A program made the translations under genes and the position numbers. The notes under the pieces were generated by a model. That model searched no databases. It saw only the letters and a list, made by a program, of their open reading frames with translations, and was not told the DNA's origin. Positions 20,753-32,119 of a stretch of DNA of 64,000 nt are shown in pieces (positions within the stretch are counted from its first letter, which is position 1; every line of letters starts with the position of its first letter). Source of the stretch: Azolla caroliniana (Eukaryota > Polypodiophyta). Location: assembly GCA_043228905.1 (NCBI GenBank), contig JBHGNT010000007.1, forward strand, positions 5,642,001 to 5,706,000, written 5' to 3'.

Positions 20753-22538
20753 ATGTCGATGGCAGCACCCGCTTCATCAGAGAATCCGTCTTCTGCGAAA
20801 CCTGTCCTCGTCCGCATAAAGAGGAAACAGCTCCAATCTCCTCTCCAATCTCTCTGTAAGCATCGCCATCATCATCAGTAGTATCAACATCTTCTCGTTT
20901 CTTGTTCCTTCTCCGTCTTCACAATGATTTCCTTATCCGGTACGACCTTTCTTTCCTAAAGCCTGGGGTTTGAGTGAATTTTTGCAGGTCTCGAAGTCTT
21001 TGAGAGACCTACGAAGCGTTTCGAGGCTGATTTCGTTTCTCTGTCGCTCAACGACAATGATGAACAAAATTCTGGTATGCTGTTCTTTGCTTTTATTGCG
21101 TGTAGGTATGTTTTCGTGCGTAATGTAGGCGTTTAGGCAAAGTTTTTTTGGTTATTCTGCATGGATGGACCTATTTTGTGGGTTTTCGAGTATGTATGGA
21201 TGAAAACAATAATTTTAGTGACATTTTAAAATGATAATCGTTATGTAACTGTAAAACTCTGTCGTAAGAAGAGGCTGAGTGGAGGGACTGGTGTAAAATC
21301 AGAGGAGCAGAGATGATGCAAACGAGACACAATTAGAAATTGGAGCTTCAAGGGAGACACTACACATGATGTCCCTGGAGCATCATGTATTTGGAACGGA
21401 ATATACCTGTGTTGCTATATATATGCTGGCAAGTGTTTTATTGAAGATCAAAGGAGACACAATTGAAAATTGGAGCTTCAAGGGAGACACTACAGATGAT
21501 GTCCCTATGGCATGTGTCTTACATGTCTGTTATAGCAGATACATCTCAGATTGTAAGGTTGTGAGTGGTTCGAGGTCCAGCCTTTATAACATTCCCCATC
21601 CTTATTTTGATCAAAATCCATCCCTTTTGTTTCTGTTGTGCATTTGATGTCCATTCTATGCAATACAACATTTCTCACATCTCAATATGGTTCTGAGCTT
21701 GGCAATTGTTTTATATCAGATCAATTTTGGTCAGGGGTAAAATTCGTAGGACATACATTTTTCTTTCTACCCCAAGAGTTTGTTTTTCGTTGTTTTCAGG
21801 CAAAACATTGGAGGCAAAAACAACTCGCTTACTATTTCATCATCTGGAGACCATAACTTCTTTAGGTACTAATGAAACAACCAGAGTAAATACTCTTTTG
21901 GTAAGGAAAACCATATTTGTGGTGATTATTATGAAGTATTCAAAGAAATTGTCGCAAACTAATTTCTTTTGGCTGCCAGAGCCAACTCCAAAATGAGACA
22001 TGTGATAGAAAACATCGAAGAGGGATAAAAAGTAAGGTAAAGTCCTACCTGATAAGATATAATATCAATTGTAGAATGACACAGTTGATCTCTTATTACT
22101 TTTTGTTCTAATGATTAAGGATCCAGGAAAGTGTTTGGCAACATCGAGACTAGCACGTCAGGTGATACATCTATTAGAACCAATCAATATTTAAATTTGG
22201 AATCTCATTTGGGCTTCAAATGAAGCATAAAGCCTTTCTTATAAGGTGGCAAAAATGGAACTCAAAGAAATGCACAAGGTTGTGCAAATTACACAGATTT
22301 TTCCTAATTACATATATACACATATACAGATATACATATACACATATACACATAAATACATACACATATACATAAATACATATATATACACATACATATG
22401 TACACACATATATATACATATATACACATATACACATAAATACATAGACATAGATATATACACTGATACTGATATACACACAGATACAGGTATACAGAGA
22501 TATACATATATACATACATACATACATGCATGCATGCA

Positions 22539-22592
<54 letters not shown>

Positions 22593-24394
22593 TACACACA
22601 TATCTATATATCTAACGTAATCTTGAGATTTCGTAATCAAACTTGATCCTCATGATTGACCTCAAGATTGAGTGCAATGGTTTATATGAAACCTTACCCC
22701 TTGAGCTTCAAATTGAAGGAACTAAAGTTTGCATCAATGTGTAGAGCTCTTTATATAGTTGCTTAAAAGCTTTTACTGAAGTTTCATTTGTGACATATAT
22801 TTGATTAAGGGCTTTCATTTAGAAGGCTCATTTTTGACATATGGTTTTTCTTTTAGGCTTTGAATCAGAAGGCTCGCTTTGAGCAAGTCTGGATGAGTCG
22901 CAAGGGAGAGAAGAAGACAGATATCATGGCTGAAGTTTTTCATTTGTATGACATTGTGCGTGTTGATACGGACATAGAGGCCCTAGAAAGGAGCTATAAG
23001 GAAGAACAAGTAAGGAGGTAAATAGAAGTAGCATCTGCATGAGTCCTGACTGTTGTATTGGCAGATTTGCATAGTTGAAGCTCAACAATGTTGGACTGCT
23101 GTAGATGTACAGAGGAAGAGGAAAACGAATTGCTACAAAGTTTTCTACCATTATTCAAGGAATATCTACCCAATGTTGCTGCAGAGGTTGAATCATTGCC
23201 AGTTGCACCCAAATGTGATGAAGGTTTGATAGGTTGCCTTCTACAAAAACTGAATTGAAAGGTTTATTACATTTTAGTCATTCTTTTCTGTTTGCAGTGC
23301 CTGTGGATGAGTATGTTTATGATCTTTATGCTTTATATCAACATTCGGAGGAAGATGCCGTTGACATGGAAGATTATCCTATGTGAGTTATTTTGACCTT
23401 ATTAATCCCTCACCCAAAAGAAAAGACAAACTAAAAGTTTTTTCCCGGTGGTTTTCATTTTTCTCATCCTTCTCTATCTCTCTTTTTTGTTTCGGGGGTG
23501 ATGTTTTTCGTTGTATCATCCTTCCATTGATCCATTGGCAATAGAGTGACATGATATTCTTTTGAAAGTTTGAAGGGGCAAATATTATGCTGCCAACATA
23601 TTTAAGGAGGCTATAGCTCCCCATGATAAATGGAGAAATAGGACTCTATTTAATCCTTTAAACATGATAATACTGCTACTTTAGCATCTTTCCTCTATTT
23701 AGTCGATTGTATCTATCAGCATATAGGTATTTACTGTTCTCATTTTCTAGTTGATTACTGAGTTTTGTTTCTTTTCTATATTGTAAGCTAAATTGGATTT
23801 CTTTCTTGTTTGCAGGATACAAGTAATGGATGAGGAAGACCTTAGATGGGGACTTTCTTCAGGCTCTGAATATGACAGTGAAGATTCAAACGGTATCAAT
23901 CAGATCCATTTTGGTAGACTTAATACACAAATTGTTTACATTTTACAATGAACCCTATAAATAGAATTAGCTTTCGAAATAAAATGTTTTTAAAAATAGA
24001 AGTAATACTATGAATAGGCTTGCTGCTTTTCAAATACTGAATTGTTCAGACATTTGTTTTCCAATTTTTAGGTTTAAAATATACAATCAATGTAAAATAG
24101 TTTTCCAAATACTAATTTGTTTGAGATTTGATTGTTTACTATTTTTTAGATGAAAATAATCCTGTAAATGATTATCCTGAAGAGGAAAGTGATTCCGAGA
24201 TAAGCTCAGTATCTGATGAAGGTGATATACAAAGAGATTCAGAAGTAGAAAGTAAATCAAATGCGTCAGGAATAGAGGAGAATCATATGGGCTCAGATGT
24301 TTCCAGAGAGTATAATGATTATTCTTATGAGGAATGGGATGATGACAATTGGAGGGATTCTGTCTATGTTGATTCTACCGAGGAGAGAGAATGA
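20753..24394 (+). CDS. RDM4: Iwr1/RDM4-like RNA polymerase adaptor, nine exons
   Basis: Exons are 20753-20855, 20988-21074, 21800-21900, 22120-22161, 22857-23009, 23115-23223, 23298-23382, 23816-23892 and 24150-24394. Every intron is GT-AG, the phases agree throughout, and the total is 1002 nt (333 aa). Residues 17-26 are [10 protein letters not shown] and residues 117-128 are [12 protein letters not shown], then VRVDTD, FLPLF (172-176) and the Iwr1-type [10 protein letters not shown] (202-211). The tail is strongly acidic and ends with an aromatic-acidic [15 protein letters not shown]. Yeast Iwr1 guides assembled Pol II into the nucleus. Plant RDM4/DMS4 binds Pol II and Pol V and is needed for RNA-directed DNA methylation and development. 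Length is near that of Arabidopsis RDM4. The acceptor of exon 6 and the small exon 4 are the least certain points. The symbol is by family, not proven orthology. Confidence 0.9.
21324..21506 (+). repeat. 53-bp direct duplication in intron 2
   Basis: GAGACACAATT...GATGTCCCT occurs at 21324-21376 and 21454-21506 with only a few differences. It lies wholly inside the second intron of the RDM4-like gene. Confidence 0.85.
22308..22612 (+). repeat. (CATA)n/(TACA)n and (TA)n microsatellite in intron 4
   Basis: About 220 bases of interrupted ATACA-type repeats, a (ATGC)n stretch (22524-22542) and about 50 bases of pure TA (22541-22590). Long open frames on both strands here are artefacts of the repeat. 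Confidence 0.95.
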
Positions 24395-24444
24395 AAAGGC
24401 GATTAGGGTTTCTCTATAACAGTGTTTACTTTTTTGTAAAAGTA

Positions 24445-24450
24445 AATAAA
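24445..24450 (+). terminator. polyadenylation signal of the RDM4-like gene
   Basis: AATAAA 51 bases after the stop codon, within a T/A-rich 3' region. No other signal is closer. Confidence 0.6.
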
Positions 24451-25846
24451 GAGTAACTATTTGTACAATTTTAAAGAGGAAAAAAGGACATCATTTACGA
24501 GTAAAATCTGCAGAAAAAGGTTTTGTAAGTTGATCAATTTAAATGTCAGGCATTAAGATAACAAAGAGTTAGGTGGACATTTCCATATTATTAGGACAAA
24601 AGATTGTGCAAAGTTTGGGAAAATGAATGCATTCTCTTACTAGATGTTCTTCAGAGTTTGTGATTGGTGCATTAAACCAAGGTTATGAACAAGAAGAGTT
24701 CGTAAAAAAAGAGGGAGAGACGAGCACAGACAAGAGATGAAGATAGTTTAGGCTTAACGAAGCAAACGATATTTAATAAAAATATGTTCTATTAAATTAG
24801 CAGTACAAGAGTTTATTTACTGAAGGTACAATATTTCATCGTAAAGATGACACTTTATTTTTGTCATATGAAAATATTTTCCTTAATGCCTAAATCATAA
24901 TATTCTTCCTCAAATAAATGTTCGAATAAGATTTCATATGATGTATGAGATGTGCAATTCATCAATTTTCACATGTGTTAATGCGCCATGCATGATAGTC
25001 ATCTTGCTTATCAGAGTCGTGTATGTAATATTAATATTACATGAGACATAATTACAGTGATGAGGACATAAAAACTTATGCAATCATTTGCATGTTGTGG
25101 TTGATATATGAGGTTATAGGTTCAAGCCTTATACATGACACTTACAATTATTTGATTTGTATTCATGTCATGAAACAATCGCTTGTGATCATATAATATT
25201 TTGAACAATTATATGGACAAGATAAATGCGATATTACCTTCATTTGGGTAATAATATCGACAAGATACATGTATAATGAAGAGTTGTGAACTAATGAAGA
25301 ATTGGTAGCCATCTTGCCAACTTGATTTTGCTCTATGCTCTATGGTTAATGTTGTGTTTGATTTACTGCCAATTGGGCTCACTTTTGAGTAACAATAAAT
25401 GAACTAGATTACAATCTACCAAGTGCAAATGAGCATTTGATTTTATTGTTTCATTGGATCACATTTGAGAAATAGAAAATGAATGAATGAAAGTTTTAAT
25501 GTTGCTCATAGGGTTGGATCAATTTTTAATCATGTTCAATTGGTGCAATCAATTCCAATTTTTTGAACACAATTCAATTTATTCTTGGGAAACATCAAAT
25601 GAAATAGTAAAGCATTGATGGTTGCAATGGGAAAGACTTGGATTGATTTGAGAGTATGAAGACATTTGTTTTCATCTTGTCGAAGTTAATTTTAAGAAAC
25701 AACATATGAGTCAAATGAAGCATTAGTGTTTATAATGACGAGGATTCAAAAAATCACACTTGGGCAAACAAAACAAACATGAACTTCTTTGGTTCACTTT
25801 TGAGTAACAACAAATAAATTAACGTAGGATTGGTGATCATCATATC
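24451..25846. other. AT-rich intergenic region with degenerate repeats
   Basis: No gene seen. A B-box-like GGTTCAAGCC occurs at 25119-25128. The phrase CACTTTTGAGTAACAA recurs at about 25380 and 25795, with looser copies between, suggesting an old diverged repeat that ends where LINE L2 starts. Confidence 0.5.
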
Positions 25847-25865
25847 GAAATATTGGATTGACATT

Positions 25866-26857
25866 ATAGCTACAGGGGCAGACATAAGAGAAGATATTAT
25901 CCTCCAAAGCATACCCGAGAAAGTCACACCGGAAATGAATACATGGCTCGTGCGTCCCCTATCAATCATCGAGATATGGGAGGCCCTCACTATTTTAGAT
26001 GCCGATAGCTGCCCCGGAATCGACGGTCTCACCCCGCACATGCCGTTGGGGCACTATTAAAGAAGACCTCCTCCAGGCATATGAGGAGATCATCACCTCT
26101 GGAAGCATGCCGGAGGAATTTGGACAGGGGATGATACATCTCATTCCTAAAAGTGGTGGGAATGCCAACAACATTAGCAAGTGGCGGCCCATAACTCTTC
26201 TCAATACTGTCTATAAGTTGCTCGCAAAAATCGTGGCACGCCGTTTAACACCTCTTCTCCCTCAACTCATTCATCCGTCCCAGACAGGTTTCGTTAGAAA
26301 TCGAAGCATCCTAGACAACCTCTTCTCATTCTAGGAAGCAGTAACCCTTGCCAAGCATACCAACAACAAGGTTGCGGTGATGCTACAAGATTGTGAGAAA
26401 GCATATGACATGGTATGTTGGAACTTTCTAGAAAGTGTGATGAGGAAACTCGTCTTTCAAGAGACATGGATCAAAGGCATTGCAGGACTTTATAGGAATG
26501 GCAGCAGTTGCGTTTCGCTGGCAAGTAAAAGGGGCCCCTTTTTTCGAATATCCCGATCTATACGGCAGGGATGCTCACTAGCTCCATCCTTATTTCTATT
26601 ATACGCCGAAGCACCCTCTTGCTTTCTCAACTCGCGGCATCTCAACCTACGTGGTCTTCCCGTACCTCATTCTCACCAAAGCATCCTGGATATAGAATTT
26701 GCAGATGACACAACAGTCTACCTGCAAGGGGACTTGGAAAACCTCCAAAAGCTAGAAAGTGGTCTAGTTGTATTTTGCAAGAGATCCAACGCCATGATCA
26801 ATTGGCACAAATCCTGTGCAATATGGCTCTATCAGGAAACACATCCGGCGTGGCACC
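25866..26857 (+). pseudogene. L2 reverse transcriptase, first part
   Basis: Frames overlap with one shift near 26030 and one TAG near 26332. They show LDADSCPGIDGLT, then HLIPKSGGNANNISKWRPITLLN and YKLLAKIVARRL. Then come QTGFVRNRSILDNL and the catalytic FADDTTVYLQG (26697-26729). The usual aspartate motif of block A reads LQDCEKAYDMV. These are the RT blocks of non-LTR elements. Copia C2 interrupts just after the thumb-proximal QETHPAWHL. Confidence 0.85.
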
Positions 26858-27518
26858 TGACGAGAAATATGCGGAATAATCTCTAGCCACAACTAAAGCG
26901 TAGATCACTTGATGACAATCAAACATAGAAGAAATGGGGATGGAGGTAAGTACACAAACAGAAGGAGAATACACAGGATATTAACGTGGAAAACCCTGAG
27001 AGGGAAAAACCACGGGAGTCCACAGACTCCAAACTATCAGTATGCTAAGGAGTACAACAGGGAGCACAGAGGCAACGACCTCTTGCTCACAATCTTCGCC
27101 TGATGGCGGTTACAACAGAGACATGCTCTGTATCTCTCTCTCTCTCTCAATACAGTCGTTACACCAATAACACTATACAAAGATAATAACGGGTAACTAT
27201 GTTACACGCCACACTATTTGCCCTAGGTCACATTTATGCTAATATGACATTAGGACTATTTACAGATATAGCCCCAATGGGCTCTCAGAAACATATCTAC
27301 ATATATGTCCCTTCATCCGGTGAGAGGTTCTCACCGGGCATGCAAAATCCGGTTCTCACTGGGTCTTCCTTGCCGGGTACTCGTCATCCGGTTCTCACCG
27401 GGTCTGCATCATCTGGTTCTCACCGGTTCTTCCTTGCCGGGTACTCGTCATCCGGTTCTCACCGGGTCTTCCGATGCTAGGCCTTCGTATCCCATTTGGA
27501 GGAACCAAGATCCTAACA
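26858..27518 (-). repeat. 3' LTR of C2
   Basis: 661 bp, TGACGAGAAA to ATCCTAACA on the plus strand. It includes a CT run near 27130-27148, the 22-base palindromic TATA core (27227-27248) and four to five CCGGTTCTCACCGGGT-type units (27315-27470). Confidence 0.9.
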
Positions 27519-27529
27519 AACTCCCCCTT

Positions 27530-30500
27530 CACTCCGGCATGGGATGCCTCATCAATCCGATTCGCTTCCGGCATGCGTCTAGCTTGTCGGGCGTCAACAC
27601 CTTGGTCAGCATATCCGACCCGTTCTCCTCCATGTGGATCTTCGTCAGTACAAACTCTCGGTCTTCTACTTGCTCCCGAATCCAGTGGTACCTCCGCTGG
27701 ATGTGCTTCGTCCTGGAATGATACGCTGCGTTCTTCGCAAGGTGGATGGCACTTTGACTATCGCAATAGAGCCAATATTCCTCATGCCGGATCCCTAGCT
27801 CTTCAATGAAGTTTTTCATCCGTAGTATTTCCTTGTTGGCTTCCACAGTCGCCATGTACTCCGCTTCCATGGTTGACAACGCAACCGTCTTTTGCAGCCT
27901 CGATTGCCACGAAACAGCTCCCCCCGCATATGTCATGACATATCCGGATGTTGACCGGCTGGTATCCGCATCAGCCGACATATCCGAATCGGTGAAACCG
28001 TCAAGTTGAGGTTTTCAGGAGCCGAATTGAAGACACATACTTGAGGTGCCTTTCAAGTATCAGAGTATCCATTTTACCGCATTCCAGTGCTCCTTGCCGA
28101 GATTGCTCATAAACCGGCTCACCACTCCGACTGCATATCCGATATCCGGTCGGGTACACACCATTGCGTACATTAGGCTCCCGATGGCAGAGGCATATGG
28201 TATCTTCATCATATCCGCCTTCTCTGCCTTCGTCTTCAGGCTTTGCTTACCGGATAACCTACAGTTTCCTGGAAGTGTCGATCTGACCGGTTTCGCATCT
28301 GACATGTTGAACTGCTGAAGCACCTTTGTCACGTACTTCTCCTGTGACAACCACAATTGCTTTGTTGGTCGGTCCCGGATGATATGCATCCCCAGCATCT
28401 GTCTTGCCAGACCCAAGTCTTTCATTGAGAAGGTCCGGTTCAGGGCCTTCTTCAACATCCGTATCTTGACTTGGTCTTGTCCGACGATCAACATGTCGTC
28501 CACGTACAAGAGGAGTATCAAGAAGTCTCCACCTTCGAACTTCTTCACAAATACGCAATGATCGGCCTGCGTCTTGTGGTACCCTTGATCGGTCATGAAG
28601 GAATTGAACTACCAGTACCATTGCCAGGGATCCTGCTTCAACCCGTCAAGGCTCTTTTTTAACCGGCAAACCAGGTGCTCCTTCCCTTTCTTCATAAATC
28701 CCTCCGGTTACTGCATGTAGATCTCCTCTTCGAGGTCGCCGTGGAGGAACGTTGTGTTCACGTCTAACTTCTCTACCTTGAGGTCCATGCTTGCCGCTAT
28801 GCTCAATACCGTCCAGATGGAAGTCATCTTTACTACCGGGGCAAATATCTCGTCGAAGTCCACACCCTTCTTCTGCTGGAACCCCTTCACCACGATCCTA
28901 GCTTTGTACCTTGGAGGGTTGCTGACATCTCCCGTTTTCAACTTGTACACCCACTTGTTTCGGAGTGCCCTCTTTCCTTTCGGCAACTCCACCAATTCAT
29001 ACGTGTGGTTCTCATGCAAGGAATCCATCTCGTCCTGCATGGCACTCAACCACTTGCGGCTATGGGTGTCATCCTTCGCTTCTTCGAAGCTTTCCGGCTC
29101 CCCCTCATCGGTCAGTAGCACATGCTCTGCATCTGGAAATCTCCGGGGAGGACTACTCTCTGAGAGGATATCTCCGTCTTTGGCTTTCGGCAACCAACTC
29201 CTCTACTTGTTCTTCATCTGAATCCGATTCAGGGTCTTGGCCGGTTCCGATTTCAACTTCCTCTACTTCTTCTTCTGTCGGTTCGGTATCCTCACCATAA
29301 CCGGTTGGTTCCTCGAGTGTCAACCGGCTCTTAGCCGGGTGGGTCCGAATCTCATCGGAGTTCATTATCTTTTTCTTTGGCTCCCAGTCGGCAAGAGTCT
29401 TGTCCTCCATGAAGATAATATCTCGGCTCCGGAAAACCTTCTTGTCAACGGGATGCCACACTTGGTAGCCGAACTCATCATCGCCGTATCCGAGGAATAT
29501 GCATGGCCGGGTCTTTGGATCCAACTTTCCTCTCCGGTCCTTAGCAACATGCACGTACGCGAGACACCCGAACACCTTCAAATGCCGATAGGACACTTCC
29601 TTACCGGTTCACACCTTTTGCGGCGTGTCTCCATCCAAGGGCACTGAGGGTGATATGTTTATCATATACGTCGTTGTCGAGAGCACCTCAACCCAAAACG
29701 TCTTGGGTAGTTTAGCATGTGCTAGCATACTCCGGACCCTCTCCATTATGGTCCGGATTCATCGTCTCGGCTAGCCCGTTTAGTTTCGGCGTCTTCGGCA
29801 CGGTAAATTCGAGCTGGATTCCCTTCGAGCGGCAGTACTCCTCGAACTGCCCCCGGTATTCCCCTTCGTTATTTGCTCGAACCGCCTTCAGCTTTCGTCC
29901 GATTTCTCTTTCCACTCTTGCGTGGAGCTCCTTGAAGAGGGATAACACCTGATCCTTCGTCTTCAACGGTGTGGCCCACAGCCTCCTATTGTGGTCATCT
30001 ATGAACGTCACGAAGTACTGCGCTCCGGCATGGGACTTCGTGTCCACTTGACACACATCGGTATGCACCAACTCCAATGGTGCATCACGTCTCATCGGTG
30101 GCCTTGATTGGAAGGAGGTCCGGTTTTGCTTACCGGCTAGGCAGTTGGTGCACCTCTCAAGATGCACGTTCTTCACCAGAATGAGGTTGTCTTCGGCAAG
30201 CCTCTTCATCCCCTTCATGCTCATGTGACACAGCTCACCGGCAGTGTCGGAAGCCAGGTTAACTTCTTCCAGGCATAACCGGGCAATCATCAGGTACAAC
30301 GTGTTGACCTTCCGGGCCCGAGCCACTATCAGGCTCCCTTTGTTGAATTTCATGACTCCGTTCCGAATGCTACCCGTGTAGCCTCCGTCATCCAGCCGAC
30401 CGGCTGATATCAGGTTCAGTCGAACCTCCGGAACGTGTCAGACATCCTTTAGCAGCAGCTTGCATCCGGTTGGTATTGTCAACCACACGTCTCCTATGCC

Positions 30501-31535
30501 GACAATTCGGCATGTACCTTCATTCCCCATCCAGACACAGCCGTGATCACCGACTGTGTAGGATGAGAAGCATTTCCGGTCTGGGGTAAGGTGGAATGAC
30601 GCTCCGGAATCGACAACCCACGTTGTCTCGTCGCCGGCATGGTTCAACCCACTCTCCTAGGTGATGAGCATCAACTCTTCTTCACTTTCCGTGATTGCCG
30701 TCGTTCCCTTCCAGTCTTTACCGTTCCGGTCTTTACCGGTCCGGTCTGGTGTCCGCTTCGAATCGGTACTATCGGTTTCCTTGTCTTTTCGGAAGTGCCG
30801 ACAGTTCTTCTGGAAGTGTCCCAACTTGCCGCAATAGAAGCAAGTAGGCCTCCCCCTTGACTTTGACCGTGCCCCCGACTTTTCCCAGTTCTGGGGACTA
30901 CGGTTCCTTTGTCTTCCGCATTTCGATTCGGTAAGAAGCGCTTTGGAGTCAGAGTTCGCATCCTTGTCTTTCTGACGCGCCTCCTTATCTTGCAAGCTCG
31001 ACTTCACTCTTGCTAGGGATAACCGTTTCCCTTCCAGCCCGGCGTTGCCCAAAGTGACAACTAACGTCTCCCAGTTATCTAGGAGGGAACCGAGCAGGAG
31101 TAGTGTTATTACCTCATTGGTGAGAGGTACTTCCAATGATGTTGCCTGGTGGATTAGCCCCTGGAAGGCATTCATGTGCACCGCCATGCTGGAGCCATCT
31201 TGGTACCAGAGTCTTACTAGCTTCTGAAATACCAAAACCTGATTAACAACATTTTTGTTCTGAAACATAATGCTGATCTTCTCCCAGAGCTCATGAGCCT
31301 TGCTCTCTTCATTGAAGTTGTTGTATAGACTCATGCCGATGAAGCACCGTATGTATGCTGTTGTCTTCATGTGCATCACCTCCCATATCGTGGCATCGAT
31401 TTTGTCCGGTCTCTTGTCCCCGAACTGAACCGGCAACCAAAGATCTTTAACCACGATCATGTCCCTCATCTTCGACTTCCACACTGAGTAGTTGGAGCCG
31501 GTGAGCTTGAACATGCCTCCCAACGAATCGTCCAT
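27530..31535 (-). pseudogene. C2 gag-pol pseudogene
   Basis: From ATG 31535 the gag frame (MDDSLGGMFKLTGSNYSVWK) is open to 30657 with zinc knuckle CFYCGKLGHFQKNC. Protease WVVDSGASFHLT lies near 30600. Pre-integrase and integrase follow at 29712-30353 (FVTFIDDHNRRLW; RANNEGEYRG, where the catalytic D reads N). The integrase C-terminal region and RT follow at 28060-29596, with LLLYVDDMLIVGQDQ intact, and RNase H at 27529-27981 (SADADTSRSTSGYVM, STMEAEYMA). At least five stops or shifts break it. It is a close relative of C1 and C3. Confidence 0.9.
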
Positions 31536-31566
31536 TTTTCTGTGTCATTTCGCTCTAATACCAGTT

Positions 31567-31834
31567 TGACGAGAAATATGCAGAATAATCTCCGACCACA
31601 ACCGAAGCATAGATCACTTGATGACAATCAAACACAGAAGAAATGGGGATGGAGGTAAGTACACAAACAGAAGGAGAATACATAGGATGTTAACGTGGAA
31701 AACCCTGAGAGGGAAAAACCACGGGAGTCCATAGACTCCAAACTATCACTATGCCAAGGAGTACAACAGGGAGCACAGAGGCAACAACCTCTTGCCCACA
31801 ATCTTCGCCTGGTGGTGGTTACAACGGAGACATG

Positions 31835-31872
<38 letters not shown>
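31567..31872 (-). repeat. 5' LTR of C2, left piece
   Basis: It matches 26858-27150 of the other LTR, including GAGGGAAAAACCACGGGAG. It stops in a lengthened CT run (31839-31872), where LINE L1' begins. Confidence 0.88.
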
Positions 31873-31877
<5 letters not shown>

Positions 31878-32119
31878 AAAGCTCTCTGTAAGTTCACTCT
31901 TGCCATCGTTTTCTACGTTCTATAGCTCGTTGGAAAGCTCTTTGAGAGAGCTTTCTAAAGAATGTTCATTTACTAAGTTATGAGCATTTCCATCCGCAAC
32001 CATCTTTGCCCCACGGTTCCTCAAACGGAAGGTAGATTTTGAAGCCCTAAATCGAGTGAAAGGTACATTCTCTCTCCTTCCCTCTCTGTCTCTCTTTTCC
32101 CATAGGGTTTGTCCCTATA

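Noticed and set aside
22216-22640. Long open frames on both strands rich in Tyr, Ile and Cys or Thr and His
   Set aside because: They are translations of TA and CATA microsatellites inside an intron.
25095-25140. A tRNA gene or SINE head
   Set aside because: Only a B-box-like GGTTCAAGCC; no A box at proper distance and no acceptor stem.
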